64,000 nt of DNA from Pollutibacter soli (GTDB lineage: Bacteria > Bacteroidota > Bacteroidia > Chitinophagales > Chitinophagaceae), in assembly GCA_029269725.1 (NCBI GenBank), contig JARJHS010000001.1, positions 62,001 through 126,000 on the forward strand, written 5' to 3'. The notes below the pieces were generated by a model. It made no database searches and was not told the origin of the DNA. It saw nothing but the letters and a program-made list of their open reading frames with translations. Shown here in pieces: positions 35,164 to 42,635 of this stretch. Made by a program: the position numbers and the translations under genes. Positions within the stretch are counted from its first letter, which is position 1. Each line of letters opens with the position of its first letter.

Positions 35164-36336
35164 ATGAGTTTATATAACCAGCGGGGCGTTTCAGCACAGA
35201 AAGAAGATGTTCACCAGGCCATTGGCAATATAGATCAGGGTTTATATCCGAATGCATTTTGTAAAATGTATCCTGACTACCTGGGCGGAGATAAAGACTG
35301 GGTGAATGTGATGCATGCAGATGGAGCAGGTACAAAAAGTATCCTGGCTTATTTGTACTGGAAAGAAACTGGCGACCTTTCTGTGTGGAAGGGAATCGCG
35401 CAGGATGCTGTGGTGATGAACCTCGATGATTTGCTTTGTATTGGGGTGTATGATAATATCGTTTTTAATTCCACCATCGACAGAAATAAAAAGAAAATAC
35501 CGGGTGAGGTGCTGAAAGCCATTATAGAGGGAAATAACGAGCTATTTGAAACGTTGGCAAAAACCGGAGTGCATATACATTACCTCGGCGGAGAAACTGC
35601 GGATGTGGGTGATGTGGTTCGTACTATAGCAGTAAATGGCACCATGACTGTACGATGGCCAAAAAATAAACTCATCACGAACGATAAAATTCAACCCGGA
35701 GATTTTATTGTAGGTCTTTCAAGTTTTGGTAAAGCCGTATATGAAGATCATTACAACAGCGGCATAGGAAGCAATGGACTGACCAGTGCCCGGCATGATC
35801 TGATCGGGAAACATTATGCGAAGAATTTTCCTGAATCATTTGATCCAGCTCTCGACGATGCTGTGGTTTATATTGGCAAACATCGCTTAACCGACGCAGT
35901 GAGTGACTTGCCGGAACAAAGAAATGCAGGACAGTTGATCTTAAGTCCTACAAGAACATATGCTCCTGTACTTTGCGAAATTCTTCTAAAACATTTCGAT
36001 GCCGTTCACGGTCTGATTCATTGCAGCGGCGGCGGACAAACCAAGTGTCTTAAGTATCTTCCTGGTAATATGCGCGTGATCAAGGATAATCTATTCGCGG
36101 CTCCGCCGATATTCAATCTCATTCAACAAGCCAGTAAAGCAGACTACCGCGAGATGTTCCAGGTATTCAATATGGGATGCCGCATGGAAATTTATACTGA
36201 TGCGGATAATACGGAAGCGATGATTCAAATTGCAAAGCGTTGGGGTGTGGATGCGCAGATTATTGGCAGGGTAGAGGCCGCAGGTGAGAAGAGTTTGTTG
36301 CTTACTTATGATGGAGAGGAGATTGTTTACCAATAG
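35164..36336 (+). CDS. purM: Phosphoribosylformylglycinamidine cyclo-ligase (AIR synthase)
   Basis: The 390-residue protein is the Bacteroidota form of AIR synthase, the fifth step of purine synthesis, closing the imidazole ring with ATP. It has VMHADGAGTKSILAYLYWKE, DAVVMNLDDLLCIGVYDNIV and HYLGGETADVGDVVRTIAVN, which are the metal- and ATP-binding motifs of the PurM/SelD fold, and GLIHCSGGGQTKCLKY in the second half. It is longer than the usual 345 residues, as is common in the phylum. Start ATG at 35164. Confidence 0.9.
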   Translation: MSLYNQRGVSAQKEDVHQAIGNIDQGLYPNAFCKMYPDYLGGDKDWVNVMHADGAGTKSILAYLYWKETGDLSVWKGIAQDAVVMNLDDLLCIGVYDNIVFNSTIDRNKKKIPGEVLKAIIEGNNELFETLAKTGVHIHYLGGETADVGDVVRTIAVNGTMTVRWPKNKLITNDKIQPGDFIVGLSSFGKAVYEDHYNSGIGSNGLTSARHDLIGKHYAKNFPESFDPALDDAVVYIGKHRLTDAVSDLPEQRNAGQLILSPTRTYAPVLCEILLKHFDAVHGLIHCSGGGQTKCLKYLPGNMRVIKDNLFAAPPIFNLIQQASKADYREMFQVFNMGCRMEIYTDADNTEAMIQIAKRWGVDAQIIGRVEAAGEKSLLLTYDGEEIVYQ

Positions 36337-36410
36337 GTAGTAAGTATTAGGAAGTAAGTAGTAAGTAGGAAGTAGGAAGTAGTAAGTAGTAGGTGTCACG
36401 TGTCACGTCC
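36337..36410 (+). repeat. GTAGTAAGTAGGAA word repeat
   Basis: The stretch directly after purM is a low-complexity run of AGTAGTAAGTAGGAAGTAGG-type words in one orientation, ending with GTGTCACGTGTCACG. A weak complementary patch (TATTACTACTATTACC) follows near 36428-36444. Confidence 0.6.
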
Positions 36411-36567
36411 AAAAAAAAGTTGACACTATTACTACTATTACCTTCAGATCGTTGATTTTCAACTGCAAATTTTGAGGTTATATAGCAGAGATTTAGTTAC
36501 TGGATTTCAGTTCAGGCATTCCTCCGGGCATTCTTCCTGTATTCCGTATTCTATTTCTTTTTCTGAG

Positions 36568-36625
36568 TCAATTGCCCGGGGTTTTTTCCCCGGGGGCATC
36601 CCCAGCTGAAGCTGCGGGGAATTGA
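36568..36625. repeat. Double-hairpin palindromic element (REP/BIME-like)
   Basis: Two hairpins stand side by side: CCCGGGG (36575-36581) with CCCCGGG (36588-36594) around a T6 loop, and CCC-CAGCT with AGCTG-GGG (36600-36619, one bulge). The pair is bounded by TCAATT and AATTGA. The bounded two-hairpin plan is that of REP doublets mobilised by RAYT transposases. No such transposase is in the window. Confidence 0.65.
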
Positions 36626-36817
36626 AATCATCATAGAAGAAGCGATTTGTTTTTAGTTGCCTGTGATTTAAATTGCTGTTGGCCAGACAATAACTCTCCA
36701 AAACAATATTCTGCTGGTTTTTCATTTTCTATTTTCAGTTCCTGTTTTCATTGCGTTCCATATTCTGTATTCTTTCTTCACTGTTTCTTTTTTCTGTTTC
36801 TCACTCACTTCTACCGT
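36626..36817. other. Rest of convergent gap with TATTCTGTTCC words
   Basis: Between the palindromic element and the S41 gene the plus strand is pyrimidine-rich with TTTCAGTTCCTGTTTTC and CATATTCTGTATTC words, also seen upstream of the double hairpin (36530-36560) and at 20464-20515. No gene is visible. Confidence 0.45.
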
Positions 36818-37825
36818 CTAAAATTTCCTTCGAATCCACGCTGCTGCCGCCTTCACTTTTTCATCATTCGGAATATCATTAAACTTATCAACTGCGGTCA
36901 TCGGAATTTCCGGATCAATGGCTTCAGTATATAATTTCCCTGATCTGTCCGAACTGTATCCGACGGCAAGGTTAATAAACGCAGTATCATTAATCGCAAA
37001 ACCGTTATTGATAGTAATATAGCCTGCTGTTCTTGATCCCAACAGGATAGTGTTCTTTCTTCCTTTAAAAGCCATGATCAGATTTTCGGCTGAACTACCC
37101 GTAATCGGACTCGTAATAATTACCACAGGGATTTTTGAAGCATCAATATTGCAAAACGGTTTAATTGTTGATATAGCCACAGTATCGATCAGAAACTGAT
37201 TTCCTTTCAATATCCAGCTTTCGGTTATGTCGGTATGAAATTCTCCGAGTTTCCCATCGGTGAGTAACTGTTTTAAACCCAGTATCATCGGGTGCATTGC
37301 GCCACCGCCATTCAATCGCAGGTCAACTACTAAACCCTTCACATTATTTTTCGACAGTAATGAGCAGAGACTGTCATTAAGGGACTGTGCCTTTATATTG
37401 AATTCTTCCTTATTGGCAATCGGCATCGATGGAACGCGGATATATCCAATATTTTTATCCAGCATCATAGTGATACTTCTCACACCTTTTTTCCATTCGT
37501 TCCTGAAACTATCCGATACATTTACCTGGTTTGGTTGCCATTGAAATGTACTGTCCATATAAAAGAATGCACCATGGAAATCATTGATCGATTTAAAAAT
37601 ATAACGGACTGAATTTCCCATCTGGTATGGCTTTTCCGCGTCCTTCGCCAGCAATTTTGCTGAATCGGCTATGCCTTTCCAGTCGACAGTTTTTTTATTG
37701 ACTGCATATTTTTTCATGACATCGATCGTCGAATCGATAAGATTGCTGACATATGAAGACTGCGCACATAATGTTTGAAACGAAAACAAAACTGCGATAA
37801 GAATAAAGCCGGTTGATTTCTGCAT
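36818..37825 (-). CDS. S41 family peptidase (C-terminal processing protease-like), secreted
   Basis: The ATG at 37825 gives a signal peptide (QKSTGFILIAVLFSFQTLCAQ); the longer frame is leader sequence. The roughly 335-residue protein has VVDLRLNGGGAMHPMILGLK and VVIITSPITGSSAENLIMAF, with the nucleophile Ser in GSSAEN, and GSRTAGYITINNGFAI, the S41 core. It lacks an obvious PDZ domain. It lies 83 bp downstream of the M56-amidase fusion gene with a terminator between them, so expression may be only partly coupled. Confidence 0.85.
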   Translation of the reverse strand: MQKSTGFILIAVLFSFQTLCAQSSYVSNLIDSTIDVMKKYAVNKKTVDWKGIADSAKLLAKDAEKPYQMGNSVRYIFKSINDFHGAFFYMDSTFQWQPNQVNVSDSFRNEWKKGVRSITMMLDKNIGYIRVPSMPIANKEEFNIKAQSLNDSLCSLLSKNNVKGLVVDLRLNGGGAMHPMILGLKQLLTDGKLGEFHTDITESWILKGNQFLIDTVAISTIKPFCNIDASKIPVVIITSPITGSSAENLIMAFKGRKNTILLGSRTAGYITINNGFAINDTAFINLAVGYSSDRSGKLYTEAIDPEIPMTAVDKFNDIPNDEKVKAAAAWIRRKF

Positions 37826-37830
37826 CCTGT

Positions 37831-37868
37831 AAAAATAAATGCCGTTGCTCATAATCGAACAACGGCAA
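37831..37868 (-). terminator. Intrinsic terminator or attenuator between the M56 fusion and the S41 gene
   Basis: On the minus strand TGCCGTTG (37867-37860) pairs with CAACGGCA (37847-37840) around a 12-nt loop and is followed by TTTATTTTT. It lies 41 bp after the M56 gene stop and just before the S41 start, so it should lower read-through. Confidence 0.75.
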
Positions 37869-37908
37869 GGATGAATTGAATAAATCCCTTGTTGAAATGA
37901 ATTTTGTT

Positions 37909-40353
37909 TTATTTCTTTCCGACTATCGTAGGATAGCTGAATTGAAGTATATAGTAGGTACTTACATTTTTCCCGTTCTGTACCGCAGGAATCCATTTAG
38001 GACCTGATTCGACAAGGTGCGACAATGTCGCCGTAAGTTCATTATCTCCGGATAATATTGTCAGATCCTCAATGGCTCCAATTGTATTTACGACAAACCT
38101 TATTTTAGCTGTACCGGCAAGTGTCCTTTTTGTTTGTTCGTCTTTTTCATTTAGCTCTTTGAAAAGGTATTGATTTAATGCAGACTCTCCACCTGGAAAC
38201 GAAGCTGGTTTTTCCACTTTTACAAAGACTTTATTCAGCTCCTGGACACTATTTTCATCTGGTTTGGTATAAAAGCTGCTGTCAGATTTGTTTATAGTGG
38301 TAATTAAAATCACGCCATCCTTTGCATCATCGCCATACAAAGCTGACGCTGATGCATCTTTTAAAACCTGTAATTCTTTTATGTCTTCCGGGTTTATCAG
38401 CTGATCAAGTGACTTAATATCTGTTCCTTTTTTCAATACAACTCCGTTGAGAACAATCAAAGGCCCGGAAGATACACCACGGATACGTGTAGTCGGATTG
38501 ATCTGGATTGTATTTGACTTTTTGTCGAGAACGGCCGGGGGGACGAAACCTTTTTTATGTGCCTCTTCGAAGCTCATTCGTTCGGCCTTGCCATTATTAA
38601 ATATCACGATCACATCCCCTTTTTCCGTTACATCGACCGACTTCACTCCCTTTGGTAAAGTATCGTTTTCAACGATAAGCATTTTCCTTGCGTAAAAAGC
38701 TACAGGGGTTGCATCTTTTGTAATTCCATCCTGTCCGGTGACCGGTCGATGTATAACAATTGAGTCAGCTGTGACTTTGATCGTATCATTCGTTTCCGGT
38801 AATGCAGGTCCGTGTTTTTTGGCGGCATCAAAATAAGCTGCGACGTCTTGTTCGGGATCAGTCTCGGAATATACTACGCCTGCATTTTGCTGATTGATCA
38901 GAAATTTTTTCGCAGCGTTGAGCAAGCTTTTTGCAATTTTATCGAGATCCTCAGATGATGAAAGTAAACTGCGATCTTCAGGATTAGTAATGAAACCACA
39001 TTCAACTAACACGGCAGGATAATTTACTTCCGGAGCATCCAGAACGTGAATTGATTTTTGCTTTCTGCTTAGAATTTCAACAGGAGTTTTAGAAAACGGT
39101 TTCACTTCTTCTTTAACTGCTGAAGCCAGTGCAAGATTTGAATTATGAAATGAGTTTTTGTTTTCGCTCACGTATACCTGGAAGCCTTTGACATTAGAAG
39201 CTGGTGCAGATGCAATATGAATGGACATAAACACATCAGGATTCGCGGCGGCTGATGCTTTCACTTTCTGTCTTACATCATTAAAAATGTCGGTTTCCCT
39301 CGTAAGAACAATATTCAGGTTAGCATCATGATTTAATGCTTTAATTCTTTTGGCTATGCCAAGGTTCAGGTCTTTTTCATTAATTCCCTCGGCTGTAGCA
39401 CCTTTATCTTCACCGCCATGCCCAGCGTCGATAACGACAGTATAAATTTTGTTTAGTTGCAGATCGTGAGTCTCTTTCGTTTTTAGTGTGAAGCCGGCAA
39501 CAATTATAAAAAGTATCGGTAACACCATTACGCGATTGAAATATGACCGCGCAGGTTTATTTGATTTGATCAGCATTTTGAGTCTTCTTTTAATGGGTGA
39601 ATGAAAAAAATAACTTCCCAACGAAAAGGACTGTTTCGGAAAGGCAGCCTGCAGGATCATCGCTGCAAAAGCAGCTGTATCCTGGTCTCTGACCGCTTCC
39701 CGGTCGGCAATGAACTCGTGGATCATACCGATTTCCTTTCGGATGAGCCAGAAAAAAGGATTGGTCCAGAAAACAATCAGTACACATTGCATTAGAAGTT
39801 TGTCGTAGCTGTGTTTCTGTCTCACATGCGCGATCTCATGCAGCAGGATCTGTTTGCCTGATATGGAATCTGCAGGTATTTCCCTGTTCCAGAAAATGTA
39901 TTTCAGGAAGGAAAATGGTGTGCCTTTTTCAGAAGTATTTAAAAAAGACATACCATCCATCGGGATGATTTCATATCGTTTGATCATGTTCCTGATCTGC
40001 CAGAGTGTGAATAGAAAAGCCAGCAACATTCCCATGGAAATAATCCCATATCCCAATGAAGCCAGGTCTGTGAGCTCAACATGCCTGGCTGCGGGAGCAT
40101 GGTAATTTTCTATGTATGCATCGCCGGTATTCACTACGCGTACCAGCGGAATGGAAGTGATAGAACTGCTTTCATTCTGCGTGTTGACTTTAATTTTTAT
40201 CAACGGCAGCGTAACCGAAAGCAACACTGTGCAAAGAAGATAAAACCTGTTCCAATAATGAAATGCTTTATTTCTTAACGAGAGCAGGTAGTAACCGTAA
40301 AGTATACCTGAACAGATAATTACTTTTAGCAAGTAATAAGCAAAGGCAATCAT
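37909..40353 (-). CDS. BlaR1-like M56 metallopeptidase fused to zinc amidase, SusC-type plug and TonB C-terminal domain
   Basis: The 814-residue protein has four parts. Residues 1-290 are an M56 membrane protease with helices near 5-25, 35-52 and 100-120, the zinc motif HEIAH at 172-176, HEFIAD at 212-217 and a last helix at about 272-290. Residues 303-487 are an N-acetylmuramoyl-L-alanine amidase (Amidase_3) with all zinc and catalytic residues in place: H312 (DAGHGG), E326 (NEKDLN), H379 (SIHIA) and E451 (VECGF). Residues about 628-688 are a SusC-like plug (GPLIVLNGVVLKKGTDIKSL, ending ALYGDDAKDGVILITT), and about 715-808 a TonB C-terminal domain (FPGGESALNQYL; GTAKIRFVVNTIGAIEDLTI). In BlaR1 the protease cuts the BlaI repressor after a periplasmic domain binds its ligand; here the periplasmic part is an amidase. 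The start overlaps the blaI-like stop by 4 bp. Confidence 0.88.
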   Translation of the reverse strand: MIAFAYYLLKVIICSGILYGYYLLSLRNKAFHYWNRFYLLCTVLLSVTLPLIKIKVNTQNESSSITSIPLVRVVNTGDAYIENYHAPAARHVELTDLASLGYGIISMGMLLAFLFTLWQIRNMIKRYEIIPMDGMSFLNTSEKGTPFSFLKYIFWNREIPADSISGKQILLHEIAHVRQKHSYDKLLMQCVLIVFWTNPFFWLIRKEIGMIHEFIADREAVRDQDTAAFAAMILQAAFPKQSFSLGSYFFHSPIKRRLKMLIKSNKPARSYFNRVMVLPILFIIVAGFTLKTKETHDLQLNKIYTVVIDAGHGGEDKGATAEGINEKDLNLGIAKRIKALNHDANLNIVLTRETDIFNDVRQKVKASAAANPDVFMSIHIASAPASNVKGFQVYVSENKNSFHNSNLALASAVKEEVKPFSKTPVEILSRKQKSIHVLDAPEVNYPAVLVECGFITNPEDRSLLSSSEDLDKIAKSLLNAAKKFLINQQNAGVVYSETDPEQDVAAYFDAAKKHGPALPETNDTIKVTADSIVIHRPVTGQDGITKDATPVAFYARKMLIVENDTLPKGVKSVDVTEKGDVIVIFNNGKAERMSFEEAHKKGFVPPAVLDKKSNTIQINPTTRIRGVSSGPLIVLNGVVLKKGTDIKSLDQLINPEDIKELQVLKDASASALYGDDAKDGVILITTINKSDSSFYTKPDENSVQELNKVFVKVEKPASFPGGESALNQYLFKELNEKDEQTKRTLAGTAKIRFVVNTIGAIEDLTILSGDNELTATLSHLVESGPKWIPAVQNGKNVSTYYILQFSYPTIVGKK

Positions 40354-40712
40354 TTAGAAGATTTTTTTAACTCATTCAGTAGTAGTTCAAGTTCTTCGAC
40401 GGTGAGATTGTTCTCCCGAACCATAAACGACACTGCATTGGGGAAGGATCCTTCGAAGTAGGACTTCACCATATTCTTTAAAGTTGAGCCCGAATAATCT
40501 TCTTTACTAACCAGCGGATAATACTGGTGCATACGACCAAACACGCGTATGCCGACAAATTCCTTCTCCACCAGGATTTTCAGAATAGTAGCTACTGTAT
40601 TCTGATGTGGTTTGGGTTCGGGAATTTCGTCGAGTATCTCGCGGAGGAAGGCCTTATCCAGGTTCCAGATCACCTGCATAATCTGTTCTTCTGCCTTGGT
40701 AAGTGATTTCAT
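40350..40712 (-). CDS. BlaI/MecI/CopY family transcriptional repressor
   Basis: The 120-residue protein is a Penicillinase_R-type winged helix: MKSLTKAEEQIMQVIWNLDK at the start, then PHQNTVATILKILVEKEFVG (the recognition helix region) and a C-terminal dimerisation helix with LTVEELELLLNELKK. The usual BlaR1 cleavage site region lies between them. It is the first gene of an operon with the M56 fusion (4-bp overlap). Twin AACTA-N6-TAGTT operators lie 31 bp upstream of its start, so it is probably autoregulated and released by the M56 protein. Confidence 0.92.
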   Translation of the reverse strand: MKSLTKAEEQIMQVIWNLDKAFLREILDEIPEPKPHQNTVATILKILVEKEFVGIRVFGRMHQYYPLVSKEDYSGSTLKNMVKSYFEGSFPNAVSFMVRENNLTVEELELLLNELKKSSK

Positions 40713-40733
40713 ACTTCTGTTTTAACTACCCTC

Positions 40734-40741
40734 CAAACGTA
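40734..40741 (-). promoter_or_regulatory. Bacteroidota -7 box of the blaI-M56 operon
   Basis: TACGTTTG on the minus strand matches TAnnTTTG, 21 bp upstream of the repressor ATG. A TTG about 20 bp further upstream is in place for the -33 element. Confidence 0.65.
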
Positions 40742-40742
40742 T

Positions 40743-40778
40743 AACTAAATATTTAGTTCAGCAACTATTTTTTTAGTT
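40743..40778. promoter_or_regulatory. Twin BlaI-type operators (AACTA-N6-TAGTT)
   Basis: AACTAAATATTTAGTT (40743-40758) is a perfect palindrome, and AACTA-T6-TAGTT (40763-40778) repeats the same half-sites with the same spacing. The centres are 20 bp apart, about two helical turns. The first lies directly upstream of the -7 box and spans most of the -33 to -7 spacer of the repressor promoter; the second overlaps and extends beyond the -33 position. BlaI/MecI dimers bind such paired dyads. The ftsE promoter is 40 bp away on the other strand. Confidence 0.75.
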
Positions 40779-40817
40779 TTATGATTATTTTCTGGAACTT
40801 TTAAAACCCTGAACCAT

Positions 40818-40825
40818 TACCTTTG
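40818..40825 (+). promoter_or_regulatory. Bacteroidota -7 box for ftsE
   Basis: TACCTTTG is a perfect TAnnTTTG match, 18 bp upstream of the ftsE ATG at 40844. Confidence 0.65.
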
Positions 40826-40843
40826 GGCGAAAAACCGACCGGG

Positions 40844-41533
40844 ATGGCCGAAAAGATACTGGAATTAAAGAATGCCAATATTTATCAGGGAAAGTCGATG
40901 ATCCTGCAGGATGTGAATATCAGGGTGGAACGCGGCGAATTTGTGTTCCTGGTGGGAAAAACAGGTACGGGTAAGTCGAGTTTATTGAAAACCCTGTATG
41001 GCGAGCTGCAGTTGACCGAAGGGGAGGGGGATGTGGTTGGTTTCGACCTAAAAAAGCTTACCTGGAAGACTGTACCATTCCTGCGTCGCAATATTGGAAT
41101 CGTATTCCAGGACTTTCAATTACTGAATGATCGCAATGTTCAGGACAACCTGAAATTCGTTTTAAGTGCCACCGGTTGGAAAGACCAGAAGCTCATTGAA
41201 GATAAGATTAATGACGTGCTGGATAAAGTGGGGTTAAGAACCAAAGGTTTCAAATATCCTTTTGAACTTTCGGGCGGTGAGCAGCAGCGCGTGGATATCG
41301 CCCGCGCACTTTTAAATTCTCCCAAACTGATCCTTGCTGATGAGCCGACAGGAAATCTTGATCCGGAAACCACGGACGAGATCATGAACCTGCTGTTCCA
41401 TATCAGCCGGGATTTTGGCACAGCCATCGTAATGGCTACGCACGATTATATCGTGATCAATAAATTTCCGGCAAGAATGATAAAAACGGAAAAAGGACAG
41501 GTGCTGGACAACGCTACCATATCCATGCAATAA
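40844..41533 (+). CDS. ftsE: Cell division ATP-binding protein FtsE
   Basis: The 229-residue ABC ATPase has Walker A (LVGKTGTGKSSLLKTLYGEL), the Q-loop (IGIVFQDFQLLNDRNVQDNL), the signature LSGGEQQRVDIARALLNSPK and Walker B LILADEPTGNLDPE, with the H-loop MATHDY. FtsE with FtsX couples ATP hydrolysis to activation of periplasmic cell-wall hydrolases at the septum. The ATG at 40844 is chosen over a TTG at 40823 that sits in the promoter. No ftsX is adjacent here. Its 3' end overlaps the convergent glycosyltransferase by 20 bp. Confidence 0.9.
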   Translation: MAEKILELKNANIYQGKSMILQDVNIRVERGEFVFLVGKTGTGKSSLLKTLYGELQLTEGEGDVVGFDLKKLTWKTVPFLRRNIGIVFQDFQLLNDRNVQDNLKFVLSATGWKDQKLIEDKINDVLDKVGLRTKGFKYPFELSGGEQQRVDIARALLNSPKLILADEPTGNLDPETTDEIMNLLFHISRDFGTAIVMATHDYIVINKFPARMIKTEKGQVLDNATISMQ

Positions 41534-42635
41534 GTTCGCGGGCGTTTTTATCGTTATTGTAAAATTCCTGAAGCAGACTTTCTCTCAGGATCATTTCATC
41601 TCCTGAAAAGGGCGTTTGCATTAATTCTTTTACGGCATCTTTATAATCCTTTATTTCATTTACAATATGGCAAGCAGACTCTAGGTGAGTGCCATCTACC
41701 ATAGCCTTGTTAGTCAGTACATGCTTCCCACAAAAAACCGCATTTAGCAATTTCAGTTTTATTCCTGTGTCGCTGAATGATGGAAGTATGTTGACCTGTG
41801 CTTTGGCAATCAATTCCTGCATTTCATTTTCTCCTGGGTTTGCAACAAGGCATGTATTGGAATTTTTTTTGATCAATCGTTGAAGGCCAGGCGAAGGATT
41901 TTTCCCAGCAACGATAAACGGCAGGTCACTATCACCAAAAACATTTTCCACGAGCCAGGTTGCAGCCTTATCATTTTCCGGAACAGACAGGTTGCCCTGG
42001 TAAAGACAGAAACTGCCAGCGCCTTCCATGCTTTGCAGATGCTTCCACCCGGTGAAAACAGAAATATAGGCTACCCTGGATGCCTTGAAATTTTTATGAT
42101 AGAACTCTGCTTCTTTCTGCGAAACACAAATTATTGGCGACTCATTTGCAAGAGCTCGTTCATATTTTTTCAGCAAGCGACTTTCATTCCAGAAATAGGC
42201 TTTTTTAAAAAGTGATTTCGTTTGTCTGCATAACTGCTGATAATATTTGTATTCAACATTATGCATACGGATAAAAGTTTTCCTGTTCTGAAAAACTTTT
42301 TCATGCAGCAACCAGGTAGTATGTACACCCTCAAACAAAATCGGATGATTATCACAGAGAAGATTTTCTTTTAGCCGTGGATCGGTTCTGGATCCAACGA
42401 TGTAAGGTACTTTCATTGAAAAACCCTTATGACCTTTTTGTCGCTGGTAGTAATTAACGGAAACGCAATACTTATTTAGTTCGGGTTGTTCACCGCGGCC
42501 GTATTCATAGCAATGTAAATGAATTTTTACTCCTGCTTTATGAAGTGCTTCGAGTTTATAAAAAAGATCGAACACGCCGCCATAATCGGCAGGGTAGGGA
42601 ACATCATGACAAACGATATGAAGTTGCTTTTCCAA
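41514..42635 (-). CDS. Glycosyltransferase, GT4-like
   Basis: The 373-residue protein resembles GT-B glycosyltransferases: N-terminal HIVCHDVPYPADYGGVFDLF with a glycine-rich acceptor loop, a hinge region with YISVFTGWKHL, LYQGNLSVPENDKAATWLV and a C-terminal donor-binding part with VNILPSFSDTGIKLKLLNAV, where the E-x7-E motif of GT4 is altered (the KLKLLNA segment holds the second half). It follows directly on the gene at 42636-43721 in the same direction. The sugar and acceptor are unknown; surface polysaccharide or glycolipid is likely. Confidence 0.8.
   Translation of the reverse strand: MEKQLHIVCHDVPYPADYGGVFDLFYKLEALHKAGVKIHLHCYEYGRGEQPELNKYCVSVNYYQRQKGHKGFSMKVPYIVGSRTDPRLKENLLCDNHPILFEGVHTTWLLHEKVFQNRKTFIRMHNVEYKYYQQLCRQTKSLFKKAYFWNESRLLKKYERALANESPIICVSQKEAEFYHKNFKASRVAYISVFTGWKHLQSMEGAGSFCLYQGNLSVPENDKAATWLVENVFGDSDLPFIVAGKNPSPGLQRLIKKNSNTCLVANPGENEMQELIAKAQVNILPSFSDTGIKLKLLNAVFCGKHVLTNKAMVDGTHLESACHIVNEIKDYKDAVKELMQTPFSGDEMILRESLLQEFYNNDKNARELIAWIW

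Noticed and set aside
36337-36410. Direct short repeats that might be a CRISPR array
   Set aside because: The repeat words are only 7-10 bases, there are no spacers of constant length, and no cas gene is in the window.
37826-37996. N-terminal extension of the S41 protein overlapping the M56 gene
   Set aside because: The extension has no coding character, crosses a terminator hairpin, and would bury the signal peptide that begins at the ATG at 37825.
37909-40712. Beta-lactam resistance operon
   Set aside because: The repressor and protease are of the BlaI/BlaR1 type, but there is no beta-lactamase and no penicillin-binding sensor domain; the sensor part is an amidase.
41514-41533. The 20-bp tail-to-tail overlap of ftsE and the glycosyltransferase as a sign of a frameshift
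   Set aside because: Both proteins have sensible lengths and C-termini; a small convergent overlap is not unusual in a compact genome.
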